DNA of 53,602 bases, taken from positions 1 through 53,602 of the forward strand of contig CAKUGA010000005.1 in the NCBI GenBank assembly GCA_934654515.1, read 5' to 3'. Made by a program: the position numbers and the translations under genes. This DNA is from an uncultured Collinsella sp. (GTDB lineage Bacteria; Actinomycetota; Coriobacteriia; Coriobacteriales; Coriobacteriaceae). Position 1 is the first letter of the stretch, and the number at the start of each line of letters is the position of its first letter. The notes under the pieces are model-generated. The model worked only from the letters and a program-made list of their open reading frames with translations, was not told where the DNA came from and made no database searches. Positions 18,527 through 25,380 of the stretch are shown one piece after another.

Positions 18527-19459
18527 TTACTTGCGATCGAGCTTACGGACGGCAACGCGCTTGCTGTACTCGTCAACGTGACCGAAGTCGCCGATGCCAA
18601 CGGACTCAGCGACGTTGGCGCCGGTGGCCATAGCGAGCTTCATGGCCTCCTCGACGTTGTCGCGATCCCTGTACCACTTGTGCAGGAACGCAGCGAGGGT
18701 GCAGTCGCCGGCGCAGACGGAAGAGACCAGCTTGATGTTGAACTCACGCTTGGCATACCAAATGTCCTCGCCGTTGGAGAAGTAGGCGTCGCCACGGCTA
18801 CCACGGGTGAGCAGCACGTTCTGAACGCCAGCGTCGTGAGCCATCTTCATGGCAACGCGGACCTCGTCGTCGGTGTCGACCGGCACGCCGAAGATGGCCT
18901 TCATCTCGTGATGGTTCGGCTTGATGAGCAGCGGCTTCTTGTGAGCGAGCTCCTTGAGCTTGTCGGAGGACAGGTCCAGGACGACGTCGGCGCCACGGGC
19001 CTGAGCGTGCTCCATGACCTTTGCCAGGAAGTCAGGCGTAGCTTTGGGAGGCACGGAACCGGAGACGATCAGGCACTCAAGATCGCCCGCGGTGTCCAGG
19101 ATGTTGTAGAGCTCCTCCTGGTGCTGCGGCGTGATCGGCGCGCCGGGGTTGAGGATGCCGTACTCATGCTGGCCATCGTTGACGTAGGTGTTGATGCGCG
19201 TGATACCGTCGGTCCAGACCGGGCGGCACAGGCAACCCAGGTTCATGACCTCCTCGACGATAAACTTACCCGTGAAGCCGGCGAAGAAGCCGAGCGCGAC
19301 GGTGTCGACGCCCATCTTCTTAAAGGCGAAGGACACGTCGAGGCCCTTGCCGTTAGCCGTGTAGCTGGCCGAGCCGGTGCGGACGTTCTCGTCGGGCTCG
19401 AGCGGAGAGCTCGAAACCGTCATGTCGACAGCCGGGTTAGCGGTTAGCGTGTAGAACAT
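18527..19459 (-). CDS. fruK: 1-phosphofructokinase-family (PfkB) kinase, copy 2
   Basis: Paralogue of the preceding gene with the same 310-aa length and motif layout: NPAVDMTV, GKGLDVS, VSGSVPPK, KPNHHEM and the catalytic loop SVCAGDCT. Here too the usual GAGD is CAGD. In the substrate loop, the Asn of GKGxNVS is Asp (GKGLDVS), which may alter the preferred sugar phosphate. It follows ptsI by 74 nt, with a 12-bp hairpin in the gap, so it may be partly cotranscribed with ptsI. Which paralogue is the real fructose-1-phosphate kinase is not decidable here. Confidence 0.85.
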   Translation of the reverse strand: MFYTLTANPAVDMTVSSSPLEPDENVRTGSASYTANGKGLDVSFAFKKMGVDTVALGFFAGFTGKFIVEEVMNLGCLCRPVWTDGITRINTYVNDGQHEYGILNPGAPITPQHQEELYNILDTAGDLECLIVSGSVPPKATPDFLAKVMEHAQARGADVVLDLSSDKLKELAHKKPLLIKPNHHEMKAIFGVPVDTDDEVRVAMKMAHDAGVQNVLLTRGSRGDAYFSNGEDIWYAKREFNIKLVSSVCAGDCTLAAFLHKWYRDRDNVEEAMKLAMATGANVAESVGIGDFGHVDEYSKRVAVRKLDRK

Positions 19460-19486
19460 TTACAGTACCCCCTGTATATGTGAGGG

Positions 19487-19516
19487 CCGCGTGGTCGGCC
19501 CATTCCAACCACACGG
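19487..19516. other. RNA hairpin between ptsI and fruK copy 2
   Basis: On the minus strand CCGTGTGGTTGG pairs with CCGACCACGCGG (12 bp with two G-U pairs, 6-nt loop) without a T-run. It may be a processing or stability element that sets the relative levels of ptsI and fruK. Confidence 0.5.
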
Positions 19517-19533
19517 TAACCTCTGATACCAAA

Positions 19534-21237
19534 TTAGCGAGCTGCGGACTCGAGCAGTGCCTTGACCTCGGCAGCGGTGTTGCAGGCGAGCGCCTTCTCG
19601 GCGAGCTCGTCGCACTCGGCCTTGGTCCACTGGCTGATGGTCTTGCGGGCGCGCAGGATGGACGGAGCGCTCATCGAGAACTCCTCCAGGCCCCAGCTGA
19701 TCAGCAGCGGCTCGAGCAGCGGATCGGCAGCAGCCTCGCCGCACATACCGACCATGATGCCGGCCTTCACGCCGCTCTCGATGATGTTCTTGAGCGAGCG
19801 AAGCACGGCGGGATAGTAAACCTGGTACAGGTTGGAGATGGTGTCGTTACCACGGTCGGCGCACATGGTGTAGCCGATCAGGTCGTTGGTGCCGATGGAG
19901 AAGAAGTCGGCGACCTCGGCCAGGCGGTCAGCGAGCAGCGAGGCGGCAGGCGTCTCGACCATGATGCCGACCTCGATGTTCTCGTTGAATTTGCGACCCT
20001 CTTCGGTCAGCTCGGCCTTGCACTGCTCGACGAGCTCCTTGACAGCCAAGACCTCCTCGACGCAGGTGACGAGCGGGATCATGATCTTGACGTCACCAAA
20101 GGCGCTGGCGCGCAGCAGGGCGCGAAGCTGAACCTTGTACTGGTCGGGGTTGGCCAGGCAGTAACGCACGGCGCGGAAACCCATGAAGGGGTTGTCTTCC
20201 TTGACCATGTGCAGGTACGGGATCTCCTTGTCGCCGCCCACGTCGAGCGTACGGATGATGACCGGAGCGCCCTTGAGCGCGCTGGCGACCTTGCGGTAGG
20301 CGTTGAACTGCTCTTCCTCGGAAGGAAGCTCAGCGGAGTCCATGAACAGGAACTCAGAGCGGAACAGACCAATGGCCTCGGCATCGTGATCGAGCGCGTT
20401 GGGCACGTCATCGGGGTTACCGATGTTGCAGGCGATGATCTTCTTGATGCCGTCGGCAGTCACGGACGGCTTGCCGCGGAAGGCCTCGAGGGCTGCCTTC
20501 TCGGCAGCGAAGGCCTCGGCCTTGGCGGTGTAGGCAGCGAGCGTCTCCTCGTCGGGATCGGCCTCGACAACACCCTTGCCACCGTCGACGACGACGGTCA
20601 TGCCGTTGCGCAGTGCGGTGCAGCTGTTGGCAACCGAAAGGACGGCCGGGATCTCGAGGGCGCGCGCGATGATCGCGGAGTGCGACGTACGGCCACCGGT
20701 CTCGGTGACGATACCGGCAACGTGGGCCTTATCGATCGTGGCGGTCATGGACGGCGTAAGGTCATGCACGACAACGACGGTGTTCTCGGGCAGGACGGAG
20801 AGGTCGACGACCTCCTTGCCCAGCAGCTCGGCCAGAATACCGGTGCGGATGTCGGCGATGTCGGCCGCGCGCAGGCGGAACATCTCGTCGTCCATGGACA
20901 GGAACATGTTCTCGAACATGGTCGAGGTGTCCATGAGCGCCTGCTCGGCGCAGGTGCCACCGTCAATGGCGGCGTTGATGGCGTCGGTCATGCCCGGATC
21001 CTGAGCCAGGACAATGTGTCCGCTCATGATCTCGGCCTCGGCCTCGCCCACCGTCTCCTTCATGTGGTCGGCCTGAGCCTGGGTCTTCTCGCAGAAGACC
21101 GAAAGAGCGGTCTGATAGCGCTCCTTCTCTGCTGCCGAATCAGCGACCTCGTGCGGTTCAAACGTCAAGTCGGGATCGACGGCGACCATGACGGTGCCGA
21201 TACCGATACCCTCGGATGCGTTGACTCCCTGATACAT
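19534..21237 (-). CDS. ptsI: PTS enzyme I
   Basis: Transfers phosphate from phosphoenolpyruvate to HPr, the first step of sugar PTS. 567 aa. The phosphorylated histidine lies in GGRTSHSAIIARA (about residue 190), and the PEP-binding domain carries FRSEFLFMD, GFRAVRYCL and the MVGMCGEAAADP region. Start choice: MYQGVNASEG aligns with the usual enzyme I beginning and has GAGAGG 7 nt upstream; an ATG 6 nt earlier and a longer open frame also exist. It lies 133 nt after ptsH with a partial terminator between them. Confidence 0.96.
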   Translation of the reverse strand: MYQGVNASEGIGIGTVMVAVDPDLTFEPHEVADSAAEKERYQTALSVFCEKTQAQADHMKETVGEAEAEIMSGHIVLAQDPGMTDAINAAIDGGTCAEQALMDTSTMFENMFLSMDDEMFRLRAADIADIRTGILAELLGKEVVDLSVLPENTVVVVHDLTPSMTATIDKAHVAGIVTETGGRTSHSAIIARALEIPAVLSVANSCTALRNGMTVVVDGGKGVVEADPDEETLAAYTAKAEAFAAEKAALEAFRGKPSVTADGIKKIIACNIGNPDDVPNALDHDAEAIGLFRSEFLFMDSAELPSEEEQFNAYRKVASALKGAPVIIRTLDVGGDKEIPYLHMVKEDNPFMGFRAVRYCLANPDQYKVQLRALLRASAFGDVKIMIPLVTCVEEVLAVKELVEQCKAELTEEGRKFNENIEVGIMVETPAASLLADRLAEVADFFSIGTNDLIGYTMCADRGNDTISNLYQVYYPAVLRSLKNIIESGVKAGIMVGMCGEAAADPLLEPLLISWGLEEFSMSAPSILRARKTISQWTKAECDELAEKALACNTAAEVKALLESAAR

Positions 21238-21289
21238 TCCCATTCCTCTCTCCGTGTCATGTGATAAAGCGTTTTGCCATATCCATGAC

Positions 21290-21325
21290 AAAAGAGCGCA
21301 GCTACCTTGATACAGGTCACTGCGC
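21290..21325 (-). terminator. Terminator or attenuator between ptsH and ptsI
   Basis: Minus-strand stem GCGCAGTGACCT/AGGTAGCTGCGC with one 2-nt mismatch, then TCTTTT. Would give more HPr than enzyme I if leaky. Confidence 0.65.
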
Positions 21326-21370
21326 CCCCAAGTATGAACTTAATTGTTCAACATGCGACCCGTTTGAGTT

Positions 21371-21634
21371 CTACTCGCCAAGACCGCTCTTGATGAGCTC
21401 GATGGCAGCAGCCAGAGCCTCGGCCTCGTCGGCGCCGTCGCACTTGACCTCGACCTCGGTGCCGCAGGGGATACCAGCAGCCATGAGGGCCATCGGGGAC
21501 TTGCCGTTGACCTCCTTCTCGGGGGTGACGACCGTCACGTCACAGGCGTACTTGCCCATGGTGGAGGCGAACAGACCAGCCGGACGCATGTGCAGACCCT
21601 GAGGATTAACGAGGGTAGCCTTCTCAGAAACCAT
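21371..21634 (-). CDS. ptsH: PTS phosphocarrier protein HPr
   Basis: Small carrier (87 aa) accepting phosphate from enzyme I on the histidine of PQGLHMRPAG (about residue 15) and passing it to FruA. The serine region NGKSPMALMAAG is also conserved, the site used by HPr kinase for catabolite control in Gram-positives, though no hprK is seen here. A ribosome site (AAAGGAG) lies 6 nt upstream of the ATG. A TGAAA-N5-TTTGA palindrome lies about 80 nt upstream. Confidence 0.97.
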   Translation of the reverse strand: MVSEKATLVNPQGLHMRPAGLFASTMGKYACDVTVVTPEKEVNGKSPMALMAAGIPCGTEVEVKCDGADEAEALAAAIELIKSGLGE

Positions 21635-21715
21635 AATTGACTCCTTTTTTGTGTTTAACCCCTGTCATGCATGTGGCAGGAGTCAGATTCACGACGTTGT
21701 TTATATTAACTCACA

Positions 21716-21730
21716 TCAAACGGTTTTTCA
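21716..21730. promoter_or_regulatory. Possible RpiR-type operator upstream of ptsH
   Basis: Minus strand TGAAAAACCGTTTGA, an imperfect 15-nt palindrome of the form TGAAA-N5-TTTCA with one mismatch, similar to the perfect site at 24319-24333. It lies near an AT-rich -10-like stretch (TATAAA on the minus strand). Confidence 0.35.
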
Positions 21731-21772
21731 TTGTGTTTCGGACGAATTATTGGACAGATGTCGTTGCCGATC

Positions 21773-21924
21773 GCTTGCCCGCCCGCAGAGGCCCGGACGC
21801 GGCCTGTGAGATTTCCTGCTCTACAGTCCTGCTCGCACGAAGAGCACATTAAGTGCTCTTCGGCTCGTGCGGAACTCGCGATAAATCTCACAGGCCGCGT
21901 CCGGGCCTCTGCGGGCGGGCAAGC
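21773..21924. repeat. Long palindromic element, copy 2 of the shared-core family
   Basis: Perfect 41-bp GC-rich inverted repeat (21773-21813 with 21884-21924) enclosing a core of 70 nt that matches, in inverted orientation, the core at 5917-5985. The central hairpin is GAAGAGCAC-TTAAT-GTGCTCTTC here and GGAGAGCAC-TTAAT-GTGCTCTCC in copy 1, a compensatory G-C to A-T change. The outer arms are unrelated between copies. No gene lies within it. Confidence 0.9.
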
Positions 21925-22010
21925 TGGGGGAATTCAGTCGGTCCAGAGTAATATCGGCCGAACGGAATTCTGGCTGATGATCTGTCCGCGCTAATGACTC
22001 GGCGGGCAGC

Positions 22011-22118
22011 AGCTTCTATGCCCATCTCTGTAAGTTGCGGTGAAATAGGGATTGAATTTGGGGTTGAAACGGTTAAACAGTCCCTATTTCACCGCAACTT
22101 AGGTTGGGCGGCATAGAA
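22011..22118. repeat. GCGGTGAAATAGGGACTG-family inverted repeat, copy 2
   Basis: Arms 22031-22054 and 22078-22101 pair at 23 of 24 positions and share the TTGCGGTGAAATAGGGA core with 13085-13174. Outside them TTCTATGCC (from 22011) also pairs with GGCATAGAA (ending at 22118), extending the structure across a small bulge. Confidence 0.85.
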
Positions 22119-22149
22119 AAAGGCGGGGGCTCCTGGTGGAGTCCTCGCC
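22116..22149 (-). terminator. Terminator after fruA
   Basis: Minus-strand stem GGCGAGGACTCC/GGAGCCCCCGCC (two mismatches) followed by TTTTTC, 39 nt past the fruA stop. Confidence 0.85.
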
Positions 22150-22187
22150 TTTTATACAGGGGGCGGTGTTAATCGCTAGCTGTGGGA

Positions 22188-24191
22188 TTAGACCAGGCGG
22201 GCGTTGATCGTCTTGGCGATCTCGGCGGCGTTGGTGGAACCCTTGACGGTGGCACGGAAGTCCTCGTCCATGAGCGCCTCGGCGACCTTGGACAGAATCT
22301 TGAGGTGCGTGGTGCCAGCCTGGGCGCCCGGGATGAGCAGAGCAATAGCCACGTTGACGGGAGCGCCGTCCATGGTGTCCCAACCGGTCACGCCGGACTC
22401 GTCCTTAACGACGATGACGGCAGCCTCGGTAATGGCGTCTGACTTGGCATGCGGGATGGCGAAGCCCTCCATCATGCCCGTGGTGCCCTCGGCCTCGCGG
22501 GCCAGGAAGGCGTTCATCACGGCGTCGGCGTCGCTGGCGATACCGGCCTTGACAGCCTGGTTGGAAACGAAGCTCAGAGCCTCGTCACGAGAAGCGAAGT
22601 CCTCGGCGATAAAGACATTCTCGACCTTCACGAAGTCGGCAGCCTCGGCCTTGGGGGCCTCGACGGCAGCGGCCTTGGAAGCCTCAACCGGCTTGGCTAC
22701 AGGAGCGGCCTTCTGATTCTTCTCGAAGTCGTACTTCTTGAAGGCCACGAACAGGATGCCACCGACCACAGCGCCGATGAGGATCGCGAGGACCCACAGC
22801 GGACCGTTCTCGACAACGGGCAGGACCAGGAAGCCACCGTGAGGCGCCGGATCGTGAACGTTGAACATAATGGTCAGGATCGAAGCGATAGAGGAACCGA
22901 GCATCATGATGGGCATGACCGGCCAGATGTTCTTGGTCATGAACGGAATGGCGCCCTCGGTGATGTGGGTGCAACCAAGGATGAGGTTGACGATACCGGC
23001 GTCGTGATCCTCCTGGCTGAAGTACTTCTTACCGACGACGACGGCGAAGGTGGTGATCAGCGGCGGAACGATGCAGGCGGCGGAAACGGCAGCCATGAAG
23101 TTGGTGCCGAAGTTGTAGGTATCGGTGCCAACGCCAGCAGCCAGTGCCTCGGTGAGCATAGCGGTACCGGTGACGTAAGCAGCCTTGTTGACCGGGCCGC
23201 CCATGTCAAAGGCGCACATGCAGCCAATGGCAAGACCCAGGACAACGGCGCCAGAGGCGGACAGGCCCTTGAGGAAGTCCATCATGGCGGTGTTGATGGC
23301 AGCCATGGGGCCGGAAATGCCAAGCATGACCAGGCCGACGATAGCCGTCGAGAACAGCGGGTACAGGAAGATAGCCTTGAGGCCGTCCAGGTTCTTGGGC
23401 AGACCGGCAAAGACCTTCTCGAGCAGCAGGATGACATAGCCAGCGAGGAAACCGCCGACGATGCCGCCCAGGAAGCCGAAGCCCACGCCGGCGCCACCGG
23501 CGTCGATCATGCCGGTCTCGGCGTTAACAGGCAGGCCCTGAATGGCGATCATACCGGCAACAAAACCAGGGACGAGCGCCGGGCGCTTACCGATGGACTC
23601 GGCGATGTAGGCGGAAAGCACCGGAACCATGAGGTTCATGGCGATGCCGCCGATGATCTTGAGCATCGCAGCAAAGCTGTTGTAGTCAGACGCCGTCGAA
23701 TCGAAGGACGTAATGCCCCACAGGAACGAGACGGCGGTCAGGACACCACCGGCAACGACGAAGACCAGCATGTGGCTGACGCCGTTCATGAGGTGCTTGT
23801 AGATGACGTGGCCGATAGACTCCTTCTCCTCGACCTCGTCCTCGACATCGGCAGCGGCAGCAACCGTGTCGTCACCCTTGGCGGCGAGCGCGCGGTCGAT
23901 CAGCTTACCGGCGGCCTCGACAGACAGGGCTTTGGAAACACCAACGGAAACCATAGGCTTACCGGCGAAACGCTCCGCCTGGACATCCTTGTCGGCTGCG
24001 ACGACGACGGCCTTGGCACCAGCGATCTCGCTCTTGGTGAGCTCGTTCTCGACACCGACCTGGCCATGGGTCTCGACCTTAATGGTCAGACCGCGCTCGG
24101 CAGCTGCCTTCTCCAGCGCCTCCTTCGCCATGAAGGTGTGCGCAATGCCGGTCGGGCAACCGGTGGCGGCGATGATGTCAAACTTAGCCAT
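22188..24191 (-). CDS. fruA: PTS fructose permease, fused IIB-IIC-IIA
   Basis: Takes up and phosphorylates fructose, giving fructose 1-phosphate for FruK. 667 aa. Order of domains: IIB (residues 1-105) with the phosphorylated Cys in ATGCPTGIAHT; IIC (about 125-475), polytopic, with FDMGGPVNKAAY; an Ala/Lys/Pro-rich linker (about 480-515); IIA (about 520-667) with the active His in IPHAKSD. Many Firmicutes FruA proteins are A-B-C, so B-C-A is a permuted arrangement. AAGGAGG lies 5 nt upstream of the ATG. It has its own terminator and diverges from the RpiR gene. A mannose-type substrate is possible but the motifs favour fructose. Confidence 0.94.
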   Translation of the reverse strand: MAKFDIIAATGCPTGIAHTFMAKEALEKAAAERGLTIKVETHGQVGVENELTKSEIAGAKAVVVAADKDVQAERFAGKPMVSVGVSKALSVEAAGKLIDRALAAKGDDTVAAAADVEDEVEEKESIGHVIYKHLMNGVSHMLVFVVAGGVLTAVSFLWGITSFDSTASDYNSFAAMLKIIGGIAMNLMVPVLSAYIAESIGKRPALVPGFVAGMIAIQGLPVNAETGMIDAGGAGVGFGFLGGIVGGFLAGYVILLLEKVFAGLPKNLDGLKAIFLYPLFSTAIVGLVMLGISGPMAAINTAMMDFLKGLSASGAVVLGLAIGCMCAFDMGGPVNKAAYVTGTAMLTEALAAGVGTDTYNFGTNFMAAVSAACIVPPLITTFAVVVGKKYFSQEDHDAGIVNLILGCTHITEGAIPFMTKNIWPVMPIMMLGSSIASILTIMFNVHDPAPHGGFLVLPVVENGPLWVLAILIGAVVGGILFVAFKKYDFEKNQKAAPVAKPVEASKAAAVEAPKAEAADFVKVENVFIAEDFASRDEALSFVSNQAVKAGIASDADAVMNAFLAREAEGTTGMMEGFAIPHAKSDAITEAAVIVVKDESGVTGWDTMDGAPVNVAIALLIPGAQAGTTHLKILSKVAEALMDEDFRATVKGSTNAAEIAKTINARLV

Positions 24192-24318
24192 GTGTCCCTC
24201 CTTTTTAAGTTTTGCGCCCGCAGGCGCTCCCCTACACGCGCGTCCTTGCGCGCTTTTCCACAACTGAAAGATACCAACCTACCGTCCGCGTGAGAAGAGA
24301 CAAGACGCAATTCTCCGG

Positions 24319-24333
24319 TGAAAGGTTCTTTCA
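24319..24333. promoter_or_regulatory. Candidate RpiR operator in the fruA-rpiR intergenic region
   Basis: Perfect palindrome TGAAAG-GTT-CTTTCA. A further GTGAAAG half-site lies at 24350-24356 and CTGAAAG at 24264-24270, with ACCGTAAACGGT at 24336-24347. RpiR/MurR-family proteins commonly bind TGAAA-N-TTTCA palindromes. Between the divergent fruA and regulator genes, it could control both. Confidence 0.55.
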
Positions 24334-24463
24334 TAACCGTAAACGGTAGGTGAAAGTTTACCATCAACACTTGAAACGGCAAGGTGTATCTTGTAATTGA
24401 AAATCCCCCTATACTATGACATTACAAAACGAGTCCGATTATCATGCCAACCAGGAGCCATCC

Positions 24464-25321
24464 ATGACCGATAGTAGCAAGAGCGCACTTTCCCTCATTA
24501 GTACCCATCAGGGATACAGCGAGTCCGAGCAGCGCATTGTCGACTATATATTGGAGCACCAGTCCGAGGCGCCACGCCTAACGGCGGCTCAGCTCTCGCG
24601 CGCCGCCGCCACGTCCGAGGCGACCGTTTCGCGCTTCTGCCGCAAGCTTGGCTTTGGCAGCTTCCGCAGCTTTCAGTTTTCGCTGGCGAGGGATTTGGAA
24701 AGCCAGCGCAACGAGGGCCTGACTGACGAAGTCTCACTCGACAATATGGAGCAGAGCCTTAAGAACATCCTGGCTGCCAAGGTGAGCGAGCTTAATGCGA
24801 CCATCGACGGGATCGACCACGATACGCTGGCGGCTGTTGTACATGCCCTTAAGCATGCAGGGGTTATTGAGTTTGCGGCCGTGGGCAATACGAACGCAGT
24901 CGCGCTCGATGCGACGTTTAAGTTTTCACAATTGGGCCTGCGCTGCATGGCGAGCACCATCAGTGAAACTGCCATCGGCTTTGCGCTGACCCTAAAGCCC
25001 GGTGACGCCATCGTGCTGATCTCGAACTCCGGTAAGTCGCGGCGCCTCAACCGCATGGCCAAGGCCGCACGCGAGGCTGGCGCCACCGTGGTAGTTATCA
25101 GCGGCGACAACAAATCCCCGCTCGCGCGCCTAGCCGACTATACCTTTAATACGGTGAACCACGAGGCACTGCTGACGACGGGCGACTTTGCATTCTCCAA
25201 GATCAGCGCCACGATGATCATCGAGGTCATCTACAACTTCCTGCTGCCCGAGATTGAGGACGCTCGCGAACATATCAGCTACTACGAGGAGCTCATCCAG
25301 CCGGACAAGGTCGTTGAGTAA
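24464..25321 (+). CDS. RpiR-family transcriptional regulator (HTH-SIS)
   Basis: Sugar-phosphate-responsive regulator, 285 aa. N-terminal HTH_6 domain (ATSEATVSRFCRKLGFGSF, about residues 47-65) and C-terminal SIS domain that binds phosphosugars (VLISNSGKSRRLNRMAKAA, about 185-203). The ATG at 24464 has CAGGAG 6 nt upstream; the open frame begins 48 nt earlier without a ribosome site. Its divergent position next to fruA suggests that it senses fructose phosphates and controls this PTS island (inference). Confidence 0.9.
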   Translation: MTDSSKSALSLISTHQGYSESEQRIVDYILEHQSEAPRLTAAQLSRAAATSEATVSRFCRKLGFGSFRSFQFSLARDLESQRNEGLTDEVSLDNMEQSLKNILAAKVSELNATIDGIDHDTLAAVVHALKHAGVIEFAAVGNTNAVALDATFKFSQLGLRCMASTISETAIGFALTLKPGDAIVLISNSGKSRRLNRMAKAAREAGATVVVISGDNKSPLARLADYTFNTVNHEALLTTGDFAFSKISATMIIEVIYNFLLPEIEDAREHISYYEELIQPDKVVE

Positions 25322-25329
25322 AACGCGTA

Positions 25330-25362
25330 GTGGGACAAAAATTTCAGTCTATTTTGTCCCAC
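25330..25362. terminator. GGGACAAAA hairpin between rpiR and recN
   Basis: Perfect 11-bp inverted repeat GTGGGACAAAA/TTTTGTCCCAC with an 11-nt loop, between two convergent genes. The T-rich right arm would let it terminate in either direction. Same core as at 2496 and 7695. Confidence 0.8.
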
Positions 25363-25380
25363 CAACACCGCTGATACGAC

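Noticed and set aside
22449..24293. 614-codon open frame opposite fruA, and similar ones opposite ptsI and ileS
   Set aside because: Same shadow effect; no start signals or homology visible.
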